Shown: positions 7,993 through 17,159, counted from the first letter of the stretch. The stretch is 64,000 nucleotides of DNA from Pelagibius sp037652055 (GCF_037652055.1 NZ_JBBKAH010000005.1:62001-126000); one strand, 5' to 3'. Made by a program: numbers and translations. Notes: generated by a model not told the origin, from the letters alone.

Positions 7993-8946
7993 ATGAAGAA
8001 GAAGATCCTGGCACTTGCTGTGGGCCTGAGTGCCGCAGCGCTTTTCGGCGGCGCAGGGCCGGCACTGGCAGACTATCCAGAGCGGCCCGTTGAGTTCATC
8101 GTGCCCTGGTCGCCGGGCGGCGGCAGTGACACTCTGATGCGCATAGTCGCCAACAACGTCGAGCCCTATCTCGGCGAGCCCATGCCGGTCATCAACATGC
8201 CCGGCGTCAGCGGCACCACCGGCATCAAGGAGGCCTCGACACGCGCGGCAGACGGCTACACGGTCGTGCAGATCCACGAAGGCCTGCTGGTCGCTAACGC
8301 CGTCGATCTCACTGACGTGAATTGGAACGATTTCGACCCCATCGGCATGATGACGGTCTCGCCGCAGTTCCTCGTCATCAACGCCGATAAGTCCTACAAG
8401 ACCTTTGAGGAGTTCATCACCTACGCCAAGGAAAATCCTGGCGCGGTGAAGTTCGGTGTGACGCTGGGCGGCGTGCCGCACCTCCATGCGGCCATGATTG
8501 AAGATGCCTACGGCGTCGAGTTCTCCTATGTCGGCTACGAGGGCACCGGCGAACGCATTCGCGCGCTGGTCGGCGGCAATCTCGATGCGGCCATCGGGGA
8601 TATCGCCTCGGCCAAGCAGTTCGTCGACAATGGCGATCTCATCTTCCTCGCCACAGGCAATCCGGAGCGCCTGTCACAGACGCCCGACGTGCCGACCTTC
8701 AAGGAGCTGGACAGCGATCTCGAACTGCTCATCACCCGCGGCATCTTCATGCCCGAAGGCAGCCCTGAAGAAGCGCGCGGCACTCTCGAGTCCGCCCTGG
8801 AGGAGCTGGCCGCCGATGATACCTTCGTGACGCAGGTGAACAACGCCGGCGGCGAGGTGAACTTCCGCGGGCAAGACGCCTATACGGCCTATCTCGAAGG
8901 CCTGCAGAAGGCAATCGATAAGCTGTCGAACAAGTTGCAGCCCTAG
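7993..8946 (+). CDS. tctC: Tripartite tricarboxylate transporter substrate-binding protein (TctC/Bug family)
   Basis: A 317-residue periplasmic binding protein of the Bug/TctC family. It has a Sec signal peptide (MKKK, then a hydrophobic run, cleavage near PALADYPE) and the hallmark opening YPERPVEFIVPWSPGGGSD. The ATG at 7993 is preceded by a GGGAGAGCGAG ribosome site. An in-frame ATG at 7837 would add an unrelated stretch. Bug proteins capture carboxylates such as citrate, tartrate, terephthalate or acidic amino acids and hand them to TctAB. Here the operon ends with a gamma-glutamyltransferase, so a gamma-glutamyl or acidic peptide-like ligand is one possibility (inference). Confidence 0.93.
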   Translation: MKKKILALAVGLSAAALFGGAGPALADYPERPVEFIVPWSPGGGSDTLMRIVANNVEPYLGEPMPVINMPGVSGTTGIKEASTRAADGYTVVQIHEGLLVANAVDLTDVNWNDFDPIGMMTVSPQFLVINADKSYKTFEEFITYAKENPGAVKFGVTLGGVPHLHAAMIEDAYGVEFSYVGYEGTGERIRALVGGNLDAAIGDIASAKQFVDNGDLIFLATGNPERLSQTPDVPTFKELDSDLELLITRGIFMPEGSPEEARGTLESALEELAADDTFVTQVNNAGGEVNFRGQDAYTAYLEGLQKAIDKLSNKLQP

Positions 8947-8952
8947 TCCCCC

Positions 8953-9474
8953 ATGCAGGCGGACCAGAATCCAACACCTGAGAAGCAGGAGGCGGGCGGT
9001 GTCGCCCGCCTCCTCTCTTATCTCGTGATCCTGGCCGCTTCGGTCGGGTTGTTCTTCGACGCTCGCGCGCTGCCCACCAGCCGCTGGGACGTGCTCGGCG
9101 CCGGCGCCTTCCCACAGCTCGTCTTCGCGACGCTCGGTGTCCTCGCCCTCGTCGCCATAGCCGACGCCCTGCGCAAGCTTCCACCGGGCGCCTTCGCCGG
9201 CTTCGGCGCCGCCGCCGTGCCGTGGCTGCGTGCGCGCTATCTGGTCGTCGCGCTGCTGGCGCTCTTCGGCCTCTACCTCGCCATATTGCCGCGCGCCGGC
9301 TTCTCCTGGACCACGCTCGGCTTCCTTCTCGCCGCCCAGCTTCTGCTCGCGCCGCGCCGGCCCCGAGTCATCGCCGTCCTTCTGATCCTGGCCCTGCTCT
9401 TCTCCTTCGGCCTCAACGCGCTCTTCGCCGAGGCCTTCAACGTCTTTCTGCCACGCGGAAGGTGGTGGACGTGA
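8953..9474 (+). CDS. tctB: Tripartite tricarboxylate transporter small membrane subunit TctB
   Basis: A 173-residue membrane protein with four hydrophobic segments and the TctB-like early motif GLFFDARALPTSRWDVLGAG (~residues 35-54), where the P-x-x-x-x-x-D/GAG pattern is characteristic. It lies 6 bp after tctC and overlaps tctA by GTGA. It is the poorly conserved small subunit that pairs with the large permease TctA in the inner membrane. Confidence 0.88.
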   Translation: MQADQNPTPEKQEAGGVARLLSYLVILAASVGLFFDARALPTSRWDVLGAGAFPQLVFATLGVLALVAIADALRKLPPGAFAGFGAAAVPWLRARYLVVALLALFGLYLAILPRAGFSWTTLGFLLAAQLLLAPRRPRVIAVLLILALLFSFGLNALFAEAFNVFLPRGRWWT

Positions 9475-10991
9475 TTGATCAATTCCTACTCGGGGCGGAG
9501 CAGATCTTCACGGTCTCCACCCTCCTTTTCATGCTGCTCGGCTCCATCGCCGGCATCGTCGCCGCGGCCATTCCCGGCTTCACCATCACCATGGCGATCA
9601 TCCTGACGCTGCCGCTGACTTTCGCGATGCCGCCGCTGCAGGGCATCGCGGTCATGCTCTCGGTCTACGTCGGCGGCTATACGGGGGGGCTGATCTCGGC
9701 GGCCTTGCTCGGCATTCCCGGCACGCCGTCCTCGGTCGCCACTACTTTCGATGCCTTTCCCATGGCCCGCGCGGGCCAGCCCGGCCGCGCCCTTTCGCTC
9801 GGCGTCTGGGCCTCCTTCTTCGGCACGCTGATCTCCACCGTAGTGCTCATCGTCGCCGCGCCGCCGCTGGCGCTCATCGCCGTGAAACTCGGCCCCTGGG
9901 AATACTTCTCCCTCATCCTTTTCGCCCTCACCATCATCGCCAGCCTGGTCGGTGCCTCGTTGCTACGCGGCCTCATGGCAGGCGCCATCGGACTCGCCAT
10001 CTCCACCGTCGGGCCCGACCCCATGATGGGCCGACCGCGCTTTGATTTCGGCCTCGACATGCTGGCGCCGGGTATGCCGTTCCTCGTGGTGCTCATCGGC
10101 ATCTTCGCCATCTCCCAACTGGTTTCTGAGGTGGAGGACGTCCGCGCCGTGCGCTCCGGCACCTCTCTCGCCACCAAGGACATCGACTTCCAGACCTGGG
10201 CCATGATGCGCGAGATCTTGGTGCGGCCGGTGAACCTTGTCCGCTCCTCCATCGTCGGCGTGTTGATCGGCGCGCTGCCGGGGGCCGGGGGCTCCATTGC
10301 CAACCTGCTGGCCTACGACCAGGCCAAGCGCGCCTCCAAGACGCCTGAGAAGTTCGGCACCGGCATATCCGAGGGCGTCGTCGCCTCGGAGGCCGGAAAC
10401 TCCGCCACCGCCGGCGGCGGCCTCATTCCCCTGATCGCGCTGGGAATCCCCGGCTCAGCCGTGGACGCCATCCTGATGGCCTCCCTCATGGTGCACGGCA
10501 TCTCGGTGGGCCCGCGCCTGATCATGGACAACGCCGACCTCGTCTACGGCATGTTCATCGCCATGGTGGTGGCCAGCCTGATGATGCTGATCGTCTGCAT
10601 GGTTTCCCTGCGGCTTTTCCTGCGCGTCACCGAGATTCCAAAGTGGGCCATCGTGCCGGCGGTCATCGTTTGCTGCGTCGTCGGCTCTTTCGCCCTGAAC
10701 AACCGCGTGACCGATCTCTACCTGCTCGGCTTCATCGGCCTCGCGGGCTACCTGCTGAAGACCCTCGACTACCCGCTGGCGCCGCTGGTTCTGGGCGTCA
10801 TCCTCGGCCCCATCGCCGAGACCAACCTGCGCCGCGCCCTGATGACTGACAGCGACTGGACAGTCTTCCTGACGCGCCCGGTCAGCTTGCTGCTGCTGGT
10901 TGCCGCCGTGGCGTCCGTCGCCTGGGCAGTCTGGCGCCACCGCCAGTCGCGCGCCCGGAAGAGCCTCACAGATCCGAAAGAGTCAGGCTAG
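9471..10991 (+). CDS. tctA: Tripartite tricarboxylate transporter large permease TctA
   Basis: A 506-residue polytopic permease. The GTG start at 9471-9473 overlaps the tctB TGA. The open frame extends further upstream through tctB, but that part is not TctA-like. Family motifs are visible: GIVAAAIPGFTITMAI near residues 25-40, GIPGTPSSVATTFDAFPM around 85-100, and GALPGAGGSIANLLAYDQAK near 268-287 with EGVVASEAGNSATAGGGLIP after it. Length is normal. It is the transport channel driven by the ion gradient and loaded by the TctC protein. Confidence 0.93.
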   Translation: MIDQFLLGAEQIFTVSTLLFMLLGSIAGIVAAAIPGFTITMAIILTLPLTFAMPPLQGIAVMLSVYVGGYTGGLISAALLGIPGTPSSVATTFDAFPMARAGQPGRALSLGVWASFFGTLISTVVLIVAAPPLALIAVKLGPWEYFSLILFALTIIASLVGASLLRGLMAGAIGLAISTVGPDPMMGRPRFDFGLDMLAPGMPFLVVLIGIFAISQLVSEVEDVRAVRSGTSLATKDIDFQTWAMMREILVRPVNLVRSSIVGVLIGALPGAGGSIANLLAYDQAKRASKTPEKFGTGISEGVVASEAGNSATAGGGLIPLIALGIPGSAVDAILMASLMVHGISVGPRLIMDNADLVYGMFIAMVVASLMMLIVCMVSLRLFLRVTEIPKWAIVPAVIVCCVVGSFALNNRVTDLYLLGFIGLAGYLLKTLDYPLAPLVLGVILGPIAETNLRRALMTDSDWTVFLTRPVSLLLLVAAVASVAWAVWRHRQSRARKSLTDPKESG

Positions 10992-11003
10992 AGAGTACCG
11001 TCG

Positions 11004-12599
11004 ATGCGCTTTCCCTATACCCCGCCCTACGCCTCGCGCCGCTCGCCCGTGCTGGCAGAGAACGTCGTCGCCACCTCGCAGCCCCTGGCCGCCCAGGCCG
11101 GGCTTACCATGCTGGCCCGTGGCGGCAATGCCGTCGACGCTGCTCTAGCCGCCGCCATCGCCCTGACGGTGGTAGAGCCCACCGGCAACGGCGTCGGCTC
11201 GGATGCCTTCTGCATCCTCTGGGACGGCAGCAAACTCCATGGCCTGAACGCCTCCGGACGCGCGCCGGCAGGTTGGACGCCCGGGCGCTTCCAGGGGCGC
11301 ACCGCAATGGACGAGCGCGGTTGGGAGAGCGTAACCGTGCCCGGCGCGGTCAGTGCCTGGGTCGAGCTCTCGCGGCGCTTCGGCCGGCTCGACTTCGCCG
11401 ACCTCTTCCAGCCCGCCATTGGCTACGCCGAGAACGGCTTTCTCGTCTCGCCAATCATCGCAGAACTGTGGCAGCGCGGCGGTGACATCCTGTCGAAGCA
11501 GCCGGGCTTCGCCGACCACTTCCTGCCGGGCGGCGCGGCGCCCAAGGCCGGCGAACGCTTCGTCAACCGGCCACTGGCGTCGACCCTCACCGCCATCGCC
11601 GAGACCAAGGGCGAAGCCTTCTACCGAGGGCCGCTGGCCGAGAAGATTGCCGCCTGGGCCAAAAAGCACGGCGCTTCGCTCTGCACCGACGATCTCGCCG
11701 CGCATACCTGCGACTGGGTCGGCACGCTGTCGCAGGACTTCGACGCTGTCACGCTGCACGAGATCCCGCCCAACGGCCAGGGCATTGTCGCCCTCATGGC
11801 CCTCGGCATCCTGGCGCATACACCCCTGCGCGACTTCGGCGCCGACGATCCTATGGCGTTGCACTACCAGTGGGAGGCGCTGAAGCTCGCCCTGCGCGAC
11901 GCCGCTGCCTACGTCGCCGAAGGCGCTTCCATGCGCGCGGTCACCGCGGAAGAGCTGCTTGCGCCCGACTACCTTGCACGACGAGCAAATGAGATATCGC
12001 CGCAGCGCGCGCAGGTGTTCGGCGCCGGTGCGCCAAAACAGGGCGGCACGGTCTATCTTTCCACCGCCGACGCTTCGGGCATGATGGTCTCCTACATCCA
12101 GTCGAACTATTCCGGCTTCGGCTCGGGTGTGGTGGTGCCGGAGACCGGGATCAGCCTGCAGAACCGCGGCGCCGCCTTCTCGCTGCAGGACGGGCACCCC
12201 AACCAGGTCGGTCCGGGCAAGCGGCCCTTCCACACCATCATCCCCGGTATGCTGATGCAGGGCGGCGCGCCCTTGATGAGCTTCGGCGTCATGGGCGGCC
12301 CGATTCAGGCCCAGGGTCATGTGGCCATGGTGCTCCGCACGCAGCTCTGGGGCCAGGACGTGCAGAGCGCCATCGATGCACCGCGCTGGCGCGTTACCGA
12401 AGGCCTCGGCGTCGCCTGCGAAACCTCCATCGAGCCGGACACCTTGCAGGTCCTGCGCGACCTCGGTCACGTTATTACGCTGGAGTCTCCCGATACAGCC
12501 TTCGGATTCGGCGGCGCCCAACTCGTCCACCGCCTGCCAGGCGGTGGCTATGCCGCCGGCTCCGACCCCCGCAAGGACGGCCAGGCGGTCGGGTTGTAG
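11004..12599 (+). CDS. Gamma-glutamyltransferase/gamma-glutamyl hydrolase family protein (Ntn-hydrolase)
   Basis: A 531-residue member of the GGT superfamily, which are proenzymes that self-cleave before a catalytic Thr. The large-subunit opening AARGGNAVDAALAAAIALTV-like sequence is present (residues ~30-53, beginning MLARGGNAVD). The predicted nucleophile Thr begins TVYLSTADASGMMVS near residue 350, matching the TTHxSVVD region of classical GGT. Later motifs are GSGVVVPETGISLQNRG and FGVMGGPIQAQGH. No signal peptide is seen, so it is probably cytoplasmic, as in the YwrD/amidohydrolase branch. It starts 12 bp after tctA, so imported gamma-glutamyl compounds are a plausible substrate. Confidence 0.9.
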   Translation: MRFPYTPPYASRRSPVLAENVVATSQPLAAQAGLTMLARGGNAVDAALAAAIALTVVEPTGNGVGSDAFCILWDGSKLHGLNASGRAPAGWTPGRFQGRTAMDERGWESVTVPGAVSAWVELSRRFGRLDFADLFQPAIGYAENGFLVSPIIAELWQRGGDILSKQPGFADHFLPGGAAPKAGERFVNRPLASTLTAIAETKGEAFYRGPLAEKIAAWAKKHGASLCTDDLAAHTCDWVGTLSQDFDAVTLHEIPPNGQGIVALMALGILAHTPLRDFGADDPMALHYQWEALKLALRDAAAYVAEGASMRAVTAEELLAPDYLARRANEISPQRAQVFGAGAPKQGGTVYLSTADASGMMVSYIQSNYSGFGSGVVVPETGISLQNRGAAFSLQDGHPNQVGPGKRPFHTIIPGMLMQGGAPLMSFGVMGGPIQAQGHVAMVLRTQLWGQDVQSAIDAPRWRVTEGLGVACETSIEPDTLQVLRDLGHVITLESPDTAFGFGGAQLVHRLPGGGYAAGSDPRKDGQAVGL

Positions 12600-12708
12600 G
12601 TGGAGATGGGCGAGAAGGCATTGCTGCAGGTTTAAGCAGATCAGCGCGGACATACTCCGTGCGGCCTGCGCGCCGCGTCGGCACTTAGGGCCATAGGCTG
12701 CCCGTCGC

Positions 12709-13641
12709 TTAGAATCCGACTTTGTCGGCGCCTTTCAACTTCAAGATCTGCCTCGCCTCCGCAGGGGTCGCGACCTCCATACCGAGGCCCTCGATCATCT
12801 TGCGGGCGTTCGTCACCTGCTCGGCGTTCGATTGCGCAAGCCGGCCCGGCCCACCCCAGAGCGAATCTTCGAGGCCAACACGAACATTGCCCCCCATCGC
12901 GAGGGCCATGGAGATGATCGGCATCTGGTTGCGCCCCGCCCCCAGCACCGACCACTGATAATCCGCGCCGAACAATCGGTCGGCGGTTCGCTTCATATGG
13001 AGGACGTCCTCGGCATGCGGACCGATACCTCCGAGAATGCCGAACACGGTCTGCACGAAAAGCGGCGGCTTCACCAGCCCGCGTTCGAGGAAGTGGTGAA
13101 GATTGTAGAGATGGCCGATGTCGTAGCACTCGAACTCGAATCGAACGCCGCTGTCGCCCAAGGTACGCAAGGCATACTCAATATCCTTGAACGTATTGCG
13201 AAAGATGAGGTCGACGGAATTCTCGAGATGTTCCTTCTCCCACGCGTGCTTGAATTCCTTGAAGCGACTCAGCATCGGAAACAGGCCGAAGTTCATCGAT
13301 CCCATGTTGAGCGACGCCACCTCCGGCTTGAACTTGACGGAGGGCTGGATGCGTTCCTCGATCTTCATCCAGGGTGCGCCGCCGGAGGTGAGATTCACCA
13401 CGCAATCAGAGCGCTGCTTGATCACCTTGAGAAAGGGTTCGAAGGCCTCCGGTGACTGATCGGGCTTGCCCGTATTCGGATCACGGGCATGCAGATGTAC
13501 GATGGCGGCCCCAGCCTCCGCCGCTCCAATCGCCGCGTCAGCGATCTCCTGCGGCGTCACGGGAAGGTATTGCGACATTGAGGGCGTGTGGATCGCCCCG
13601 GTAACGGCACAGGTGATGATGACTTTGCGTTTCGTTGCCAT
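12709..13641 (-). CDS. Beta-keto acid cleavage enzyme (BKACE/DUF849 family)
   Basis: A 310-residue TIM-barrel enzyme of the BKACE family, which converts a beta-keto acid plus acetyl-CoA into acetoacetate and a new acyl-CoA. Recognisable segments are the start KRKVIITCAVTGAIHTPSMS, the Zn-binding HLHARD (~residues 48-53), LTSGGAPWM, ASLNMGSMNFG, RFEFECYDIGHLYNL and GLEDSLWGGPG. The His pair in HLHARD and the Glu in FEFECYD match the Zn/active-site positions of Kce. The substrate differs widely in the family (3-keto-5-aminohexanoate, dehydrocarnitine and others). It is in an operon with the following dehydrogenase (10-bp gap), which would make the beta-keto acid. Confidence 0.92.
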   Translation of the reverse strand: MATKRKVIITCAVTGAIHTPSMSQYLPVTPQEIADAAIGAAEAGAAIVHLHARDPNTGKPDQSPEAFEPFLKVIKQRSDCVVNLTSGGAPWMKIEERIQPSVKFKPEVASLNMGSMNFGLFPMLSRFKEFKHAWEKEHLENSVDLIFRNTFKDIEYALRTLGDSGVRFEFECYDIGHLYNLHHFLERGLVKPPLFVQTVFGILGGIGPHAEDVLHMKRTADRLFGADYQWSVLGAGRNQMPIISMALAMGGNVRVGLEDSLWGGPGRLAQSNAEQVTNARKMIEGLGMEVATPAEARQILKLKGADKVGF

Positions 13642-13651
13642 GGTGTCTTCC

Positions 13652-14599
13652 TCAGGTACCGATTTCTTTCGCCGCCTTGCGCTTGTGGACGGCCAGCGCC
13701 ATCAGGCGACGGTCGCGCCACTGATGGCGTTCCGGCAGATCGGCTGCGGCCAGCTTCGCACGGCGTTCTTTCTCAACGGTCTGCAACACCTCACCAGTCC
13801 AGTCGACCCTGTGCTGCATAGAGCCAAAGAGCCGGGAGTAGAGTTGCTGATAGCGTTCGCAGTAGTCCTTCACCCCGCCCGGCGCATTGAGATCGATGGT
13901 CTCGAACGGCCCCATGAAGGACCAGCGCAACGCAAGGCCCTCGCGGATGCCGACATCGACATCCTCGACCGATGCGTAGCCGTCCGCCACCAGCCGGAAC
14001 GCCTCTTCCAGCAGGGCGCCCTGCAGCCGGTTCATGACGAATCCGTCGATCTCGCGCTTCATCATGATGGGGGCCTGGCCTGAAGCAATCGCAAGCTGCC
14101 GTGCTTTCTCGGTCGCCGCGGGGTCGGTCCAGGGTGCGGGGACGATCTCCACCGCCGGCACAAGGTAAGGGGGATTGATCGGGTGCATGACCAGGCAACG
14201 GGCTCGGCCCTTCAAATGCCCGGTGAATTGCGAAGGCAGAATTGCCGAAGTCGAGCTGGCCAGCACCGTCTCCGGCGCCGCAACAGCATCCATCTCCGCA
14301 AAGACACGCTGCTTCACTGCGACGTCTTCGGGTGTGTTCTCCTGCACGTGAATGGCGCCTTCCAGGGCAGCCTCGAGGCTTCCCGCCGGCTTGATACGCG
14401 CGGCAAGCGCGTCGGCGCTCTGCCCCTCGAGAAGGCCCTCGGCCTCGAGTGGCGCTGCCATGTCGCGGGCAAAGGCGATCGCCCTCTCCGCCGCGCCGGC
14501 CACCTCGTCGTAGAGAGAAATTTCGTAACCAGCGCGGGCGAAGCTGATCGCCCAGGCTCGCCCAATCAAGCCGCTGCCGATGATGGCGATTTTTTCCAA
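13652..14599 (-). CDS. 3-hydroxyacyl-CoA dehydrogenase-type NAD-dependent dehydrogenase
   Basis: A 315-residue two-domain dehydrogenase. The N-terminal Rossmann motif is IAIIGSGLIGRAWAISFARAG. The catalytic-type segment MHPINPPYLVPAVEIVPAPW (~residues 138-157, His139 the likely base) lies after SSTSAI. The C-terminal domain contains VMNRLQGALLEEAFRLVADG. The MHPxNPP signature is shared by lambda-crystallin/L-gulonate 3-dehydrogenase and L-carnitine dehydrogenase. With the downstream BKACE it makes a logical pair: oxidise a 3-hydroxy acid to a 3-keto acid, then cleave it. Carnitine breakdown uses the same pair, but its thioesterase and betaine-type transporter are absent, so the substrate stays open. 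Confidence 0.88.
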   Translation of the reverse strand: MEKIAIIGSGLIGRAWAISFARAGYEISLYDEVAGAAERAIAFARDMAAPLEAEGLLEGQSADALAARIKPAGSLEAALEGAIHVQENTPEDVAVKQRVFAEMDAVAAPETVLASSTSAILPSQFTGHLKGRARCLVMHPINPPYLVPAVEIVPAPWTDPAATEKARQLAIASGQAPIMMKREIDGFVMNRLQGALLEEAFRLVADGYASVEDVDVGIREGLALRWSFMGPFETIDLNAPGGVKDYCERYQQLYSRLFGSMQHRVDWTGEVLQTVEKERRAKLAAADLPERHQWRDRRLMALAVHKRKAAKEIGT

Positions 14600-14728
14600 A
14601 GCGTTAGCTCCCGCATGTCATTGCGTTGGCGGCTCGTTCGGTGGCACGCCAGTCAGCGCGGCGCGCAGGCGCCCGCATGTCGCCAAGTATGCCATCGGGC
14701 ATAGCGTGGTCAATGTCCTATCTCATAT

Positions 14729-14740
14729 CTGTGATCACAG
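14729..14740. promoter_or_regulatory. Palindrome CTGTGATCACAG, candidate GntR operator (left promoter)
   Basis: A perfect 12-bp palindrome in the 243-bp space between the GntR gene (14843-15562, minus) and the dehydrogenase-BKACE genes (minus). The same 12 bases recur at 15752-15763 in front of the divergent LIV operon. FadR/FCD-type GntR proteins bind short palindromes of this size, so it is a strong operator candidate for the dehydrogenase operon. Confidence 0.6.
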
Positions 14741-14842
14741 AATGGCTTCCGATTGCCCCCGCCCGGCGGAAATAGCAGCACCCGGACGGAGCAATCGCGC
14801 TCGCGGTGCGTTGCTGGGGATCCCGCCTCAGCGCGGGTGGTC

Positions 14843-15562
14843 TTAGTGCCGACCTTGACGCGGCGCGGGTTGGGGCTGACTTGCTCCCGCGGAGCCGAAG
14901 TGATGGAGACGGAACCACGACGACGCCGCGCGGATATCGAGCGCCAGAGCGAAGCGCGCTTCCTTGGCATCACGGCGTTCGATCGCAGCGACTACCCGCT
15001 CATGAACCGTGGCACCGCGCCGGAACATTTCAGTCGAGCCGGACACGTTCTGCACGAAAGAAAGCACCGGGCCGAAGCGCAGCCAAAGGGAACCGATCAT
15101 CTTCAGCAACGCATCAGACTCCGCAGCTTCGTAGACTGCGAAATGGAAGTGCTGGTTGCCTTGCAGCATGCCGACGGAATCGCCCGCCTCGACCGCGCGT
15201 TCAAATGTCTTGTTGATCTTCCTCAGCTCGCTGCAAACGCAGGCCGGCGCGCGCAGGGCAGCACGCTGCGCAGCATACCCTTCCACTTCGCATCGCAGGC
15301 GAATCCACTCATCGTAGTTCTCGAGCGTGAGCGCCGTGACCTGGAAGGTGCGGTTGGGCAACTGGGTCAGGGCGTTCTCGGTCACCAGGCGCTGAATCGC
15401 CTCCCTCACCGGCATGGGACTCGTACCCAGGGCCGCGGCAAGGGCTCGGATGGTCAGGACTTCGCCCGGCATGAACCGCCCCTGGAAGAGCGCGTTGCGC
15501 AACTCTTGATAGACCCGCTCCTGCACGGTCGTGACGTCGATCGGTCTGACCTTGTCGTTCAT
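14843..15562 (-). CDS. GntR-family regulator, FCD type
   Basis: A 239-residue regulator. The winged HTH occupies residues ~10-75 (VQERVYQELRNALFQGRFMP, then LTIRALAAALGTSPMPVREA). The C-terminal all-helical FCD ligand domain carries the metal/effector-type His residues in FHFAVYEAAES and TVHERVVAAIERRD. It lies between the hydroxy-acid dehydrogenase/BKACE genes and the second LIV operon and has identical palindromes near both promoters, so it probably co-represses both until an organic-acid-type inducer is present. The very end (GASQPQPAPRQGRH) is low-complexity. Confidence 0.9.
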   Translation of the reverse strand: MNDKVRPIDVTTVQERVYQELRNALFQGRFMPGEVLTIRALAAALGTSPMPVREAIQRLVTENALTQLPNRTFQVTALTLENYDEWIRLRCEVEGYAAQRAALRAPACVCSELRKINKTFERAVEAGDSVGMLQGNQHFHFAVYEAAESDALLKMIGSLWLRFGPVLSFVQNVSGSTEMFRRGATVHERVVAAIERRDAKEARFALALDIRAASSWFRLHHFGSAGASQPQPAPRQGRH

Positions 15563-15668
15563 CTGTTCTCTTCATCCGGGGCGGGTCGGCGATATCGGGG
15601 ACCATAAGTCTCCCGCCACCAACTTAAAGCTTCCCGATCCGGAAATAAACTACCGCCCATCTACGATA

Positions 15669-15763
15669 GGTGATCACAATCTTTGATTGCATGCCGGTGT
15701 CTTCAATTTCTCCGGCCGGGACGGGCCCGCGCCATCAGCGTTCGCCAACGACTGTGATCACAG
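15669..15763. promoter_or_regulatory. Two TGATCACA sites in the GntR/LIV divergent promoter
   Basis: The 327-bp gap 15563-15889 holds CTGTGATCACAG at 15752-15763, identical to the palindrome at 14729-14740, and a weaker GGTGATCACA at 15669-15678. Both share the TGATCACA core. An AT-rich ATAATATATTATC tract follows directly (~15767-15780) and is probably the promoter of the LIV operon. The arrangement suits autoregulation of gntR plus repression of the transporter. The rest of the gap shows no open gene. Confidence 0.55.
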
Positions 15764-15889
15764 ATCAATAATATATTATCTTTACACGTACCAGGACAAT
15801 CTTCTAGGTTCGACTCGCGACGGGAAGAGGCCCCACGAAGAATGGGTCGCCCATCGCGGAAGATAAAAAAATATCGGAGGAGGAAACCT

Positions 15890-17119
15890 GTGAGACACAT
15901 TTCCCTGATCGCGCTAGCCGTTGCCGGCAGCTTCACCGCCGCACCGCTGGCGGCGGAACCGCTGAAAATCGGCATCATCGAGAGCTTGTCGGGCGCACAG
16001 ACATCGACCGGACGGATGTTTGCCAATGGCGTCCATTACGGTATCGAGAAGATCAACGCCGCGGGCGGGTTCAACGGCGAGCCGGTGGAGGTGGTCGAGT
16101 ACGACAACGCCGGGGGGCCGACCGAGGCGGCCGACAAATTCCGCCAGGCTCAGGCGGACGGAATCAACATCATCATCCAAGGCGCATCGTCGGCCATCGC
16201 CGGCCAGCTCACCGAGGATGTGCGCAAGCACAATATCCGCAATCCCGGGAACGAGATGATGTACATCAACGTCGGCGCTGAAGCGATGGAGCTGACCGGC
16301 GAGAAGTGCCACTTCTACCACTTCCGGTACACGTCAACGGCGCCGATGCGGGTCAACGCGCTGATCTCCACCATGAAGGAGCAAGGGAGCCTGGGCAGCC
16401 GCGTCTATTCGATCAACCAAAACTATTCATGGGGCCAGGACATGCAGGCGGCGACCGCCGCGAACGCCGAGATGGGCGGCTACGAGGTGGTCGGTGAGGT
16501 GTTGCACGACGTCAACAAAATTCAGGATTTCGCCCCCTTCGTGGCAAAGATCAAGGCCGCCAACCCGGACACGGTGATCACAGGGAACTGGTCCAACGAC
16601 CTGCTCCTGTTGATGAAGGCCGCCGGAGACGCGGGACTCAAGGTCCGCTTCGCCACCGCCTTTCTCGACCAGCCGGGCAACATCGCGAATGCGGGCGAAA
16701 CGGCGCTCGGCCACTACATAGCGAATGCCTACGACAATTCCGCCGCCGACAGCGGCTTTGCCGATGACTACAAAGCTGCCGAGGGACACTTCCCCACCTT
16801 CGTCGAGCCGCAGGCTGCTTTCGCGGTCGGCGCCCTCGAGGAAGCCTTGGCCAAGGTCTCGTCGAATGGCGGCGAGGTGGATGTGACGAAGATCGCCATG
16901 GCGCTGGAGAACACGACGTACGATAGCCCCGTCGGTCCGATCTCGGTGCGGAAGGAAGATCACCAGACGATCCGGCCGGTCGTTGTCTCGAAGGTCGTGA
17001 AGAACGCAAAATACCCCGCCGACGACACGGACATGGGCTTCCAGACGGTCAAGGTCGTGCCCGGCGCAGAGGCGATCTATCCCGTGCAGCCCAGCTGCGA
17101 GATGAAGCGACCGGGCTAA
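15890..17119 (+). CDS. LIV-type ABC transporter substrate-binding protein (second system)
   Basis: A 409-residue periplasmic binding protein. The GTG at 15890 is preceded by the strong GGAGGAGG ribosome site and starts a Sec signal (VRHISLIALAVAGS, cleavage near LAAEP). The mature part begins LKIGIIESLSGAQTSTG and includes GIEKINAAGGFNGEPVEVVE, typical of Peripla_BP_6. QGASSAIAGQLTEDVRKHN is where ligand carboxylate and amino groups are usually held. An ATG upstream in frame (15842) would bury the signal peptide. It is first of the operon SBP-livH-livM-livG-livF-SDR. Confidence 0.92.
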   Translation: MRHISLIALAVAGSFTAAPLAAEPLKIGIIESLSGAQTSTGRMFANGVHYGIEKINAAGGFNGEPVEVVEYDNAGGPTEAADKFRQAQADGINIIIQGASSAIAGQLTEDVRKHNIRNPGNEMMYINVGAEAMELTGEKCHFYHFRYTSTAPMRVNALISTMKEQGSLGSRVYSINQNYSWGQDMQAATAANAEMGGYEVVGEVLHDVNKIQDFAPFVAKIKAANPDTVITGNWSNDLLLLMKAAGDAGLKVRFATAFLDQPGNIANAGETALGHYIANAYDNSAADSGFADDYKAAEGHFPTFVEPQAAFAVGALEEALAKVSSNGGEVDVTKIAMALENTTYDSPVGPISVRKEDHQTIRPVVVSKVVKNAKYPADDTDMGFQTVKVVPGAEAIYPVQPSCEMKRPG

Positions 17120-17131
17120 ACCAAGCCTGAG

Positions 17132-17159
17132 GGTCCGGCAGGGCACAGCCTGCCGGACC
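17132..17159 (+). promoter_or_regulatory. Perfect 11-bp stem-loop after the binding-protein gene
   Basis: GGTCCGGCAGG (17132-17142) pairs perfectly with CCTGCCGGACC (17149-17159) around a 6-nt loop, starting 12 nt after the stop codon of the binding-protein gene and before livH. No T-run follows, so read-through is expected. It probably protects the 3' end of the binding-protein message and lowers permease expression. Confidence 0.65.

Noticed and set aside
16572..16581. GGTGATCACA inside the second LIV binding-protein gene
   Set aside because: Shares the GntR-site core but lies in coding sequence (a Val-Ile-Thr run) and lacks the full palindrome, so it is probably coincidence.
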